A stretch of DNA of 42,920 nucleotides. Source: Polyangiaceae bacterium (GTDB lineage: Bacteria > Myxococcota_A > Polyangia > Polyangiales > Polyangiaceae). This document shows, piece by piece, positions 7,301 to 15,974 of this stretch (position 1 is the stretch's first letter; the number at the start of each line of letters is the position of its first letter). The notes below the pieces were generated by a model. The model did not search any database. It saw only the letters and a list, made by a program, of their open reading frames with translations, and was not told the origin of the DNA. Both the position numbers and the translations under genes were made by a program. The stretch covers positions 1-42,920 of the forward strand of contig JAICQL010000044.1 in NCBI GenBank assembly GCA_025937895.1, given 5' to 3'.

Positions 7301-8734
7301 ATGTCACTGAAAGATTGCCGAGGAAATCCCTTGTCGAGTCAGGACCCCGGGCTGCTGGCGCAGCTCGAGCGCGCGACCGAGCTGTCGGTGAGCTACTTCG
7401 TCGACCCGCTCGCCACCATCGACGCCGCGCTCGGCCAGGATCCCGATTTTGCGATGGGCCACTGTCTGCGCGCAGGGCTGGCCCTGATGTCCACCGAGCT
7501 CGGTGCGCGGCCGCTGCTGGAGCAGAGCGTGACCGCGCTGGAGCGGCTCGGCCCGCGGCTACACCCGCGCGAGCGGGCGCACGCTGCCGCGGCTCGCGCG
7601 TGGCTCGACGGTGAGCTCGCGCGCTCGGTCCGGCTCTATGGCGAGGTGCTGAATGAATATCCGCGCGACCTGCTGGCCTTGCAGATCGCCCACGTGGGCG
7701 ACTTCCTGCTCGGCGCCTCCACGCTCTTGCGCGACCGCGTGGCCCAGGTGTTGCCCTACTGGGACGCGAGCGTGCCCGGACATGGCTACGTGCTCGGCAT
7801 GCACGCCTTTGGCCTGGAAGAGACCGGCCTGTACGAGCATGCGGAGGAGACGGGGCGCCGCGCCCTGCAGCTCAACCGGCGCGATCCCTGGGCCGTACAC
7901 GCCGTGGCCCACGTGATGGAGATGCAGGGCCGCCAGCGCGACGGCATCACCTTCCTGGACATCAGCCGCCTCGACTGGGCGCCGGGCAACGGCTTTGCCT
8001 TTCACAACTTCTGGCACCTGGCGCTGTTTCACCTGGACCTGGGTGAAAACGCGCGGGCGCTGGAGCTGTACGATCAGCACATCCGCCCGGGTCCGACGCG
8101 CATTGCCTACGAGAACGTCGACGCCTCCGCGCTGCTCTGGCGGCTCGAGCTGCGCGGCGTGGACACCGGCGAGCGCTGGCAGGCACTGGCCGACGACTGG
8201 CAAGCCATGGGCGAGGACGGGCACTACGCGTTCAATGACGTGCACGCGCTGCTGGCGCTGCTCGGCGCCGGACGCCCGCAGGAAGCCGAGCGAGTCCTCC
8301 GCGCGCTGGAGCAGCGAGCGGCGGGCACGGGCACGAACGCGATGCTGTCGCGGGAAGTGGGCGTACCGCTGGCGCAGGCGCTGTGCGCGTTTCACTCAGG
8401 GCGCTATCGCGAGTGCTGCGACCTGCTGCTGGACACCCGTAGCGTAGCCCACCGGTTTGGAGGCAGCAACGCCCAGCGCGACCTGTTGCACCTGACCCTG
8501 GTGGAAGCAGCGCTGCGCGCCGGCAACGGGCCGCTCGCCGCCGCGCTCGCCTCCGAGCGCACGGAGCTCAGGCCCAGCAGCCCCTTCAACTGGCGTCTGG
8601 CCGCACGCGCCTTCGAGCTGGCCAGGGACAGCGAGCGCGCACAGAGCGCCCGCGCGCGTGCCGCTCAGCCTTCAACGCTGCGCCGTGGCGATGGGGAAGT
8701 GAGCACCGGCGCCGGCTCCCCTGCCCTGAACTGA
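7301..8734 (+). CDS. Tetratricopeptide-repeat protein, TTC38 family
   Basis: A 477-residue soluble protein made of helical repeats. It resembles TTC38-type tetratricopeptide proteins, with marks such as LHPRERAHAAAARAWLDGE, LALQIAHVGDFLLG, the histidine-rich WAVHAVAHVMEMQG and GFAFHNFWHLALF. Counterparts from bacteria to animals have similar length (about 450-480). The biochemical role is not established. No signal peptide or membrane segment is visible, so it is probably cytoplasmic. The start ATG 7301 is supported by a purine-rich GGGGGAAGAGAGAGG just upstream; the frame is open further upstream, but that part looks non-coding. The next gene, hydroxypyruvate isomerase, lies about 80 bases downstream on the same strand and could share a transcript. 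Confidence 0.88.
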   Translation: MSLKDCRGNPLSSQDPGLLAQLERATELSVSYFVDPLATIDAALGQDPDFAMGHCLRAGLALMSTELGARPLLEQSVTALERLGPRLHPRERAHAAAARAWLDGELARSVRLYGEVLNEYPRDLLALQIAHVGDFLLGASTLLRDRVAQVLPYWDASVPGHGYVLGMHAFGLEETGLYEHAEETGRRALQLNRRDPWAVHAVAHVMEMQGRQRDGITFLDISRLDWAPGNGFAFHNFWHLALFHLDLGENARALELYDQHIRPGPTRIAYENVDASALLWRLELRGVDTGERWQALADDWQAMGEDGHYAFNDVHALLALLGAGRPQEAERVLRALEQRAAGTGTNAMLSREVGVPLAQALCAFHSGRYRECCDLLLDTRSVAHRFGGSNAQRDLLHLTLVEAALRAGNGPLAAALASERTELRPSSPFNWRLAARAFELARDSERAQSARARAAQPSTLRRGDGEVSTGAGSPALN

Positions 8735-8817
8735 GCCGCGGGCACAGATCCGCCCTGGCCCACCGCGGGCGGTGCCATGACTGGCACCGCTGCGGCAGAT
8801 CCGGCAGCATCGCGCTC

Positions 8818-9591
8818 ATGCTGCGCTTCGCTCCCAACCTGGCCATGTTGTTCACGGAGGTGGACTTTCTCGCTCGCTTCGCGGCGGCGCGCAGCGCCGG
8901 CTTCACGGGCGTGGAGTATCCCTTTCCGTACGCCTATCCCGCCGAGCGGCTGCGGGCCGAGCTGGAGGCGCACGGCCTGGAGCAGGTGTTGTTCAATCTG
9001 CCACCAGGCGACTGGGACGCAGGCGAGCGCGGCATCGCCTGCTTGCCCGAGCGCCGGGGCGAGTTTCAGGAGGGCGTGAGGCGCGCCCTCGAGTACGCTC
9101 GCGTGCTCGGTTGCCGGCAGGTCAACTGCCTCGCTGGAAGCGGCGAAGGCGTGGCTCCGGAGCGCGCGCTGCAGACGCTGATCGACAACCTTCAGTTCGC
9201 GGCACAGGCCCTGGCCGGAGCCGGGGTGCGCCTCTTGATCGAGCCCATCAACACGCGCGACATGCCCGGCTTTCACCTGTGCCACAGCGAGCAGGCGCTG
9301 GACGTGATCGAGGCGGTGGGCTCCCCGAACCTGTGGCTGCAATTTGACATCTATCACATGCAGGTGATGCAGGGCGATCTGTGGCGCTCGATCGAGCGCT
9401 GCTGGCCGCGCATCGCCCACTTTCAGGTCGCGGATAACCCGGGGCGCCACGAGCCCGGGACCGGGGAAATTTCCTATCCCTTCCTGCTGCGGCAGATCGA
9501 ACGGCAGGGCTACACGGGCTGGATCGGTTGCGAGTACCGGCCGCGCGAGGGTACGGTGTCAGGCTTGAGCTGGATCGACCCGTATATCTAG
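8818..9591 (+). CDS. hyi: Hydroxypyruvate isomerase family protein
   Basis: A 257-residue TIM-barrel protein of the xylose isomerase-like superfamily, nearly identical in length to E. coli Hyi (258). The enzyme interconverts hydroxypyruvate and tartronate semialdehyde in glyoxylate/glycerate metabolism. Visible active-site elements are Glu142 in LLIEPIN, Asp177 and His180 in FDIYHMQ, the HFQVADNPGRHEPGTGEI block (His201, Asp206) and Glu239 in GCEYRP. The two Glu residues match the catalytic pair known for the E. coli protein. No partner glyoxylate carboligase or tartronate semialdehyde reductase gene is nearby, so the pathway role is inferred from the family alone. Confidence 0.9.
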   Translation: MLRFAPNLAMLFTEVDFLARFAAARSAGFTGVEYPFPYAYPAERLRAELEAHGLEQVLFNLPPGDWDAGERGIACLPERRGEFQEGVRRALEYARVLGCRQVNCLAGSGEGVAPERALQTLIDNLQFAAQALAGAGVRLLIEPINTRDMPGFHLCHSEQALDVIEAVGSPNLWLQFDIYHMQVMQGDLWRSIERCWPRIAHFQVADNPGRHEPGTGEISYPFLLRQIERQGYTGWIGCEYRPREGTVSGLSWIDPYI

Positions 9592-9669
9592 CACACTCAC
9601 TCGCACCCTCGCCGGGCGCCTCTCCTCTCGCAACCCCGCGGGGCGAGGAGGTAGCCGGCTCTCCACTCC

Positions 9670-11679
9670 ATGTTGGCCTGGACCCCATCGAGTAACCCGC
9701 AACAGAGCCCCCTCGCCGGCGATGCCGGGTCGGAGCTGGATGCCGCCGATCACGCCCGCTTGCAGTCGCAGCTGCAGCTGTTCGAGCGCGCGCGCGCTCA
9801 CCTGCCGCGGGATCCGTTTCCACACTATCTGGCGCACCTGCGCTTGCGCAGCGGCGAGCGCACCAGTGACGTGCTGTTCCTGCACGGCTCACAGCCGGAT
9901 CGGGTGGCGGAGCCGGAGCTGATCATCGCCAACTGGCAGACGTCGCGCTTTGCAGAGGTGCTGTTCGGCAGCGACGAGGGGGCGCGCTACGAGCTGAAGA
10001 CGCCGCAGGGCCGCGTACAGGGCGAGGTGCTGGAGCTGAACCTGACCAGCTTCCAGGATGCGGAGCTCGCGCAGTTGCTCACGCCGCGCTGGCGCATTAC
10101 CCGCGGCGCAGACCGCAGCTGGCGGCGCTTTGCTCGGGCGGGCGCGCTGCTCGCGCCGCGCAGCCAGGAGGAGCAAGAGCGCACGCCGTCGCTGATCGAT
10201 GTCACGCTCGATCCCGCGCAGCGCGGCGCCGTGGAGCTGCCGGCCACCACCTCCGTGCTGCTGCTGGGAGAGGCGGGGCACGGCAAGACGACGGTGGCGC
10301 TGCACCGCCTGGCGCGGCTGTACAAGGAGGCGCCGCGCTCCTTCCGTGCGGCGGTGATCGTGCCGACCGACGGTCTGCGCCGGCTGATCGAGCCGCTGCT
10401 GCGCAGCCTGGGCGTGGACGTGGAGGTGGAGGTGTTCGATCGCTGGGCGGCGCAGCAGGCCCGCGAGGTGTTTCAGGACCTGCCGGAGCGGGAGAGCGTG
10501 GACGCGAGCGCCGGGGTGATCCGCTTCAAGCGCGATCCAGCGCTACGCCTGGCGCTGAAGCAGCTGGCCGCGCCGCGCCGCTCGCGCGCGGCCGCTCCAC
10601 GGCCCGCAGCGCGCAAGCCACGGCGCAGCAGCAAGGCGCTGGCTCGCCGTCGGGATCTGCTGCACCTGTTCGGAGATAGCGCGCTGGTGGCGCAGGTGAT
10701 GGCCGGCTCTGCGCAGACGTTTGGCGCCCACGTGCAGGCCGAGGTGCTGGAGCACGCGCGCGTGCAGTTCAGCCGCACCAGCGAGGAGGAGTACGCGCAC
10801 GTGGCCAGGTCACGCCTGCGCACCGTCGATGGCCGGCCTATCGACGAGGGCACCCCACTGCAAGACGCGGGCAGCATCGACAGCGAGGACTACGCGGTGC
10901 TGTTCGAGCTGGACCGCATGAAGGCCGCGCAGCGCGAGCGGCTGCCGCTCGAGCCGCCTTTGTACGACTGCCTGCTGATCGACGAGGCGCAGGAGCTGGC
11001 GCCGCTGGAGCTGGCACTGATCGGCCGCAGCCTCGCCCCGGGCGGCTCCATGATTGTGGCGGGGGACGCTGATCAGCAGACGGACGCCACGGTGTACTTC
11101 ACGAGCTGGGAGCATAGCATGCGGGAGCTCGGCATCAGCGCATACGAGCGCGTGGTATTGCCGGTGAGCTACCGCTGTCCGCCGGAGGTGGTGACCCTTG
11201 CGCGCAGCTTGCTCCGTAGCTCGAGCGAGGGCCCCGCCGCGGCGGCGACGAGCGCCGCTGCTTCGCCGCAGCTGCCGTTCGTGCACGCGCTCAACGAGTG
11301 CCACCTCGCGCGCTGGCTGTGCGAGGAGCTGCAGCAGCTCGGTGCGCGAGATCCGAGCGCCTCCGTGGCCCTGATCTGTCGGGTGTCGCACACGGCGCGC
11401 CGGCTACAGGCCGCGCTGCACCAGCGCAATCTGGGCCGACTGGTGCTGGACGGTCAGTTTCTGTTCCGCTCCGGGGTGAACGTGACCGAGCTCGATCAGG
11501 TCAAGGGCCTGGAGTTCGACTATGTGATCATCCCCGATGCCTCGCCGGGGACGTATCCGGACACGCCCGAGGCCCACCGCGCGCTGTACGTGGCGGTCAC
11601 CCGTACTCGCCATCAGCTGTTGCCGGGGGCTGTGGCCGGGCAGACACCGCTACTCGCGCTGCCCGGGCTGATCCCCTGA
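9670..11679 (+). CDS. HelD-like superfamily 1 helicase/ATPase
   Basis: A 669-residue SF1 (UvrD/Rep-like) ATPase. Motif I is GEAGHGKTT (200-208), motif II is DEAQ (438-441), motif III is GDADQQ (about 466), then LPVSYRCP (motif IV region), LDQVKGLEFDYVII (V) and LYVAVTRTRH (VI). The N-terminal about 60 residues are helical and include a PFPHYLAHLRLRSGE stretch like that of HelD proteins, which act on RNA polymerase rather than as classical DNA repair helicases. Helicase IV is another possibility. The segment at about 300-330 is Arg/Ala/Pro-rich and probably disordered. A GAGGAGG lies 18 bases before ATG 9670, inside a small imperfect hairpin, so the start is reasonable but not certain. Confidence 0.85.
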   Translation: MLAWTPSSNPQQSPLAGDAGSELDAADHARLQSQLQLFERARAHLPRDPFPHYLAHLRLRSGERTSDVLFLHGSQPDRVAEPELIIANWQTSRFAEVLFGSDEGARYELKTPQGRVQGEVLELNLTSFQDAELAQLLTPRWRITRGADRSWRRFARAGALLAPRSQEEQERTPSLIDVTLDPAQRGAVELPATTSVLLLGEAGHGKTTVALHRLARLYKEAPRSFRAAVIVPTDGLRRLIEPLLRSLGVDVEVEVFDRWAAQQAREVFQDLPERESVDASAGVIRFKRDPALRLALKQLAAPRRSRAAAPRPAARKPRRSSKALARRRDLLHLFGDSALVAQVMAGSAQTFGAHVQAEVLEHARVQFSRTSEEEYAHVARSRLRTVDGRPIDEGTPLQDAGSIDSEDYAVLFELDRMKAAQRERLPLEPPLYDCLLIDEAQELAPLELALIGRSLAPGGSMIVAGDADQQTDATVYFTSWEHSMRELGISAYERVVLPVSYRCPPEVVTLARSLLRSSSEGPAAAATSAAASPQLPFVHALNECHLARWLCEELQQLGARDPSASVALICRVSHTARRLQAALHQRNLGRLVLDGQFLFRSGVNVTELDQVKGLEFDYVIIPDASPGTYPDTPEAHRALYVAVTRTRHQLLPGAVAGQTPLLALPGLIP

Positions 11680-11719
11680 GCTCATCGGCCACGGACGGGT
11701 GCCGAGAGCGAGCGCGCGC

Positions 11720-12220
11720 TCACTCCGCCGCGGCCTGGGCCACGCGCCCGCGGCCCTTGCGCCCGGGCCGCGCCGCTGCCTCGTCCGCCGTCGGGTCGCT
11801 CGCCGAGGATGGCTCGTTCAGCTCTGGATCCACAGCTGGCTCGGCGGCGTCGAGCAGGGGCTCGGCGCGGTCGGAAGCGCTGGCCCTGCCCTGCTTCTTG
11901 GGCTTCGCCGCGCGGCTCGCCGGGCGCGGCAGGGCGATGCGGTTCAGCTCTTCCAGGAGCGCCTCATCGTTCTCCGCGTACACGCGCGCGTAAGCCAGGG
12001 CCTGCTGGGCCAGCGCCAGCAGCGCCTCTTGCCGCTGCGCGAGCAACTGCCGGAGCTCCGTCAGCCGCTGCTCTTGCTGCTCCACCTCTGCGCCTGCTGC
12101 CTCCACCTCGGCCGCCAGCTTGGCGAGCCCTGCCGCATCGATATCGGCAAAGCGCACGTTGGCGAGAGGACCCTGGAAGAGCTCGAGCACGGACTGGATG
12201 GGGGGAGAAATGGAAGTCAT
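11720..12220 (-). CDS. Coiled-coil protein of unknown function
   Basis: A 166-residue protein I do not recognise. The N-terminal 27 residues contain FQGPLANVRFADIDAAG. Residues about 28-90 form a predicted coiled coil rich in Glu, Gln, Leu and Ala (VEQQEQRLTELRQLLAQRQ). The C-terminal about 65 residues have low complexity, alternating basic (RAAKPKKQGR, GRKGRGR) and acidic/Ala-rich stretches. It has no signal peptide or membrane segment. Its 3' end is convergent with the helicase gene, and the stop overlaps a perfect palindrome, GAGCGCGCGCTC (11710-11721). It is divergent from the VOC gene, with about 150 bases between. Coding is supported by codon use and by the structured N-terminal half. 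Confidence 0.6.
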   Translation of the reverse strand: MTSISPPIQSVLELFQGPLANVRFADIDAAGLAKLAAEVEAAGAEVEQQEQRLTELRQLLAQRQEALLALAQQALAYARVYAENDEALLEELNRIALPRPASRAAKPKKQGRASASDRAEPLLDAAEPAVDPELNEPSSASDPTADEAAARPGRKGRGRVAQAAAE

Positions 12221-12368
12221 GGCGGCGGCAGAACATAAGTTCAGTGGCGCCAGGCGCGCCAGCCCAATCTGCTCGCAAAGCCAGGGTTTGCCATTTTTCC
12301 AAGCCGTGGCGAGCGGCGGGCGGCAGGCTGCGGGCAGCCCGGCAGCAGCCGGCGAGAAGGAGGCTCAC

Positions 12369-12737
12369 ATGGCAACCAGCGATCCCAACGCACACCAGCA
12401 CCACGGCATCGACTACATCGAGGTCAGCGTCAGCGACGTTGCGCGAGCGAAGCGCTTCTACGCGGCGGCGTTCGGCTGGTCCTTCAACGACTATGGTCCG
12501 GACTACGCCGGCATTCAGGGGCGGGGCCGAGAGGTGGGTGGGCTGTGCAAGAGCTCGTCGGTGCGCGCGGGGGGCCCACTCGTGGTGCTGTACTCGCGCG
12601 AGCTCGATGCAACGCTGGCGAGCGTGGTCGAGGCGGGCGGCAAGATCGTCAAGGAGCCGTTCGAGTTCCCGGGCGGCCGCCGCTTCCACTTCTCGGACCC
12701 TAGCGGCAACGAGCTCGGCGTATGGTCGGAGCGCTGA
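12369..12737 (+). CDS. VOC family (glyoxalase-like) protein
   Basis: A 122-residue single-domain VOC fold protein. Marks are IDYIEVSVSDVARAKRFYAAAFGW at the start, AGIQGRGREVGGL in the middle and FHFSDPSGNELGVWSER at the end, the last supplying the usual metal-ligand Glu. VOC proteins include glyoxalase I, dioxygenases and antibiotic-binding proteins; the substrate cannot be read here. Start ATG 12369 is set by a strong GAGAAGGAGG just upstream; the frame is open further upstream but that part is unlikely to be coding. It converges with the RND pump gene, with only 25 bases between the stops. Confidence 0.85.
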   Translation: MATSDPNAHQHHGIDYIEVSVSDVARAKRFYAAAFGWSFNDYGPDYAGIQGRGREVGGLCKSSSVRAGGPLVVLYSRELDATLASVVEAGGKIVKEPFEFPGGRRFHFSDPSGNELGVWSER

Positions 12738-12762
12738 AGCCTCCCCCCCTGCCGGGTGCTGC

Positions 12763-15700
12763 TCACTCTGCGACCGCAAGCTCCTGCGAGTGCTCGACGT
12801 CACGCTCGTCGAGCCGCTCGCGGCGGGCGTGATCCTGCGCGATCAGCACGTACAGCGAGGGGACGACGAACAGGGTGAACAGGGTGCCGATGGTCATGCC
12901 GCCGACCAGCACGATGCCGATCGAGTTGCGTGCCACGGCGCCCGCACCCGTCACCAGGGTGAGCGGGAAGTGGCCGAACACGGTGGCGATCGTCGTCATC
13001 AGGATGGGGCGCAGGCGCGTGCTGGCAGCGGCCTGCACCGCTTCCAGCTTGCTCATGCCCAGCTCCTGCTGCTGGTTGGCGAACTCGACAATCAAGATGC
13101 CGTTCTTGGCGATCAGGCCCACCAGGGTGACCAGCCCCACCTGCGAGTAGATGTTGAGCGTGGTGGTCCAGCCCTCGGTCAGCGCGAAGCTCATGCCGGG
13201 AGGACCAGCAAACTTCAGGAACGTGAAGATGAGCGCACCGAACATGGCCAGGGGCACGGAGCCGGCGAGCACCACCAGCGGATCGCGGAACGAGTTGAAC
13301 TGCGCCGCGAGCACCAGGAAGATGAGCGCGATGGCCAGGCCCATCGCCGGCAAGAACTTGCCAGACTCCTGCCGCAGCTGGCGGGACTGACCGGCGTAGT
13401 CCACGTGGTAGCCGGCGGGCAGGATCTCCGCCGCCTTCTGCTCCAGCACCTGGAGCCCTGCATCGAGCGAGCGCGGGGTGACGCCGGACAGCTTGACCGA
13501 GTTGAGCTGCTGGAAGCGATTGAGCGTGCGCGGGCCCACGCCGTTCTTGATCTTGGCGATAGCGCCGAGCGGCATCACCGTGCCGTTGGGGCCCGTGATC
13601 GGGATGTCCAGCAGCTGGTCGGGGGTGAGGCGGCTGGCTCGCTCGATCTGCGCGATCACCTTGTAGCTGCGCCCGTCCAGGTTGAAGCGGTTGACGAAGT
13701 TACCGCCCAGCATCGATGACAGGTCGGCGCCCACCCGCTGCATGCTCAGGCCCATGGCAGCGGCTCGATCGCGATCGATCTCGATCTCGCTGATTGCCTC
13801 GTCCAGCCGCACGTCGGTGGCGGGCGGGAACGCAAACTCGCCGCTGGCCGCGGCGGCCTGCGCCAGCTGATCGGCGAAGCCCAGGATCTCCTCGTGCGGC
13901 GCCGTGGAGGAGATCACGAACTCCACCGGCATGAAGCCGGCGCTGGGCAGCGGCGGCGGCAGGAACACGGGGGCGCGCAGGCCGGCGATGACCCCCGTCT
14001 TCTGCATCAGCTCCGCGTGAATGGGGAAGATCGAGCGCTCCCGCTGATCCCACGGCCGCATCAGCGCCCCGCCGAAGCCGCCGGACGGGAACGTGATCTG
14101 AAAGCTCTGCGCGAACTCCGGCACGGAGGAGAAGATGTCGTTGACCTGCTTCGTGTAGGGCGTCAGCTGCTCCAGCGTGGAGTTGGCGGGCACGTCCAGC
14201 GCCGTGAAGGCCACCCCCTGATCCTCGTTGGGCGCCAGCTCCGCCGGCGAGAACATGTACATTGGGATGATCGCCAGGGTCAGCACGCCCCACACCGCGT
14301 ACACCGCGGGCCGCATGCGCAAGGTGCCCGCCAGCGCGCTCATGTAGCGCCGCCGCGTGCCCTCAAAGCCGCGATCGATCATCCGGCGCAGCCGCCCCGG
14401 CGCGCGGTCCACGCGTAGCAAGCGCGACGACATCATCGGTGACAGGGTCAGCGCCACCATGCCGGAAATGAACACCGCGCCCGCCAGGGTGAAGGCAAAC
14501 TCGCGGAAGAGCGCGCCCGTCAGCCCGCCCTGGAAGCCGACCGGCACGTACACCGCGGCCAGGGTGATGGTCATGGCGATGATTGGCCCGACCAGCTCTC
14601 GCGCGCCGATCAGCGCCGCCTGGTACGGCGACTTGCCCTCGCGCGTGTGCCGCTCGACGTTCTCCACCACCACGATCGCGTCGTCCACCACCAGGCCCAC
14701 AGACAGCACGATGGCCAGCAGGGTGAGCAGGTTGATGGTGAAGCCCATCACCTGGATCAGGAACACGGCGCCGATCAGCGAGAGCGGGATGGAGACGATG
14801 GGCACGATCACGCTGCGCAGCGAGCCCAGGAACGCGTAGATGACGAGCATCACGATCAAGATCGTCTCGAGCAAGGTGCGCGTCACCTCGTCGACCGCGT
14901 TGTTGATGTAGTTGGTGGAGTCGAAGGCCACCTTCACGCGCATGCCCGAGGGCAGCTCCTGGCGGATGGTCTCGATCTCGTCGCGCACGGCGCCGATCAC
15001 ATCCAGGGAGTTGGCGTTGGGCAGCACCCACACGCCCATGAACACCTCTTTGCGGCCCGACAGGCGCACGTCTTGATCGTAGGTGTCGGCGCCCATCACC
15101 ACGTTGGCGATGTCTGCCAGGCGCACCAGGGTGTCACCCTGGCGGCGGATGACCAGCTGCTTGAACTCATCGATGCTGTGCAGATCGGTGTCGGCGCTCA
15201 GGTTCATCTGCAGCAGCTGGCCCTTGGTCTGGCCCACCGCCGACAGGTAGTTATTCTGCGCCAGCGCTTGCCGCACCTGCGCCGCGCTGACGTTGAGCGC
15301 CGTCATCCGGTCCGGATCCAGCCAGACGCGCACGGCAAACTGGCTGCCGCCCAGGATGTCCGCGCGCTGCACCCCGGGGATGGCCGAGAGCCGCGGCTGC
15401 ACGATGCGGATCAGATAGTCAGTGACCTGGTTGTCCTCCAGGATGTCCGAGCCGAAGCTCAGGTACATCGCCGCCACCTGCGCGTCCGACGGCTCGATGC
15501 TGATGGCCGGCACCTCTGCCTCCGGCGGCAGATCCGCGCGCACCTGGTTGACGCGCGCGCTGATGTCCGCCAGCGCGTTCGAGGCCGGGAAGTTCAGCTT
15601 GAGCCGCGCGTTGATGGTCGACAGACCCTGCGTCGTCTGCGACTCGAGGAAGTCGATGCCGTCGGCGGCGGCGATGGCGCGCTCCAGCGGTGTGGTGACG

Positions 15701-15885
15701 AAGCCGCGTACGAGGTCGGCGTTGGCGCCCACGTAGGCGGTGCGCACGGTGACCGTTGCGCTCTCCAGGCGCGGGTACTGGCGGACGTTGAGCGAGCGGA
15801 CCGCCTGCAGGCCCGCGATGATGATCACGAGATTGATCACGATCGCGAGCACGGGCCGCCGAATGAATAGATCGGTGAGCTTCAT
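12763..15885 (-). CDS. RND family multidrug efflux permease (HAE1 type)
   Basis: A 1040-residue inner-membrane RND pump. It exports hydrophobic compounds from the periplasm or inner membrane by proton exchange. The N-terminus MKLTDLFIRRPVLAIV is typical. Two large periplasmic loops separate 12 predicted membrane helices. The proton-relay pair Asp401-Asp402 lies in VGLVVDDAIVVVENVE, and a Lys partner is in GLIAKNGILIVEF. Length matches AcrB/MexB/MexF relatives (about 1030-1050). The adaptor gene lies upstream on the same strand, 89 bases away. No outer-membrane TolC-like channel or local regulator is present, so the pump must borrow them from elsewhere in the genome. The substrate is unknown. 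Confidence 0.96.
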   Translation of the reverse strand: MKLTDLFIRRPVLAIVINLVIIIAGLQAVRSLNVRQYPRLESATVTVRTAYVGANADLVRGFVTTPLERAIAAADGIDFLESQTTQGLSTINARLKLNFPASNALADISARVNQVRADLPPEAEVPAISIEPSDAQVAAMYLSFGSDILEDNQVTDYLIRIVQPRLSAIPGVQRADILGGSQFAVRVWLDPDRMTALNVSAAQVRQALAQNNYLSAVGQTKGQLLQMNLSADTDLHSIDEFKQLVIRRQGDTLVRLADIANVVMGADTYDQDVRLSGRKEVFMGVWVLPNANSLDVIGAVRDEIETIRQELPSGMRVKVAFDSTNYINNAVDEVTRTLLETILIVMLVIYAFLGSLRSVIVPIVSIPLSLIGAVFLIQVMGFTINLLTLLAIVLSVGLVVDDAIVVVENVERHTREGKSPYQAALIGARELVGPIIAMTITLAAVYVPVGFQGGLTGALFREFAFTLAGAVFISGMVALTLSPMMSSRLLRVDRAPGRLRRMIDRGFEGTRRRYMSALAGTLRMRPAVYAVWGVLTLAIIPMYMFSPAELAPNEDQGVAFTALDVPANSTLEQLTPYTKQVNDIFSSVPEFAQSFQITFPSGGFGGALMRPWDQRERSIFPIHAELMQKTGVIAGLRAPVFLPPPLPSAGFMPVEFVISSTAPHEEILGFADQLAQAAAASGEFAFPPATDVRLDEAISEIEIDRDRAAAMGLSMQRVGADLSSMLGGNFVNRFNLDGRSYKVIAQIERASRLTPDQLLDIPITGPNGTVMPLGAIAKIKNGVGPRTLNRFQQLNSVKLSGVTPRSLDAGLQVLEQKAAEILPAGYHVDYAGQSRQLRQESGKFLPAMGLAIALIFLVLAAQFNSFRDPLVVLAGSVPLAMFGALIFTFLKFAGPPGMSFALTEGWTTTLNIYSQVGLVTLVGLIAKNGILIVEFANQQQELGMSKLEAVQAAASTRLRPILMTTIATVFGHFPLTLVTGAGAVARNSIGIVLVGGMTIGTLFTLFVVPSLYVLIAQDHARRERLDERDVEHSQELAVAE

Positions 15886-15902
15886 GGCTGGAGCCTCAGA
15901 GC

Positions 15903-15938
15903 AAAAAAACGGGGGCGCACGGAAAGGGGGCGCACGGA
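15903..15938. repeat. Short tandem repeat and A/T run between efflux adaptor and pump genes
   Basis: GGGGGCGCACGGA occurs at 15911-15923 and again at 15926-15938 (period 15), with a degenerate third copy further on. Next to it is an uninterrupted run of seven A on the plus strand (15903-15909), which reads as T7 on the transcribed strand. It lies in the 89-base gap between the two operon genes, so it could be an mRNA processing or partial termination element. No stable hairpin is obvious. Confidence 0.5.
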
Positions 15939-15974
15939 GACGGACGCACAGAGACGGGCTGGGGCAGCGGCGCG

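Noticed and set aside
11809..13719. Plus-strand frame covering parts of the coiled-coil, VOC and RND genes
   Set aside because: It overlaps three independent supported genes and has no consistent composition.
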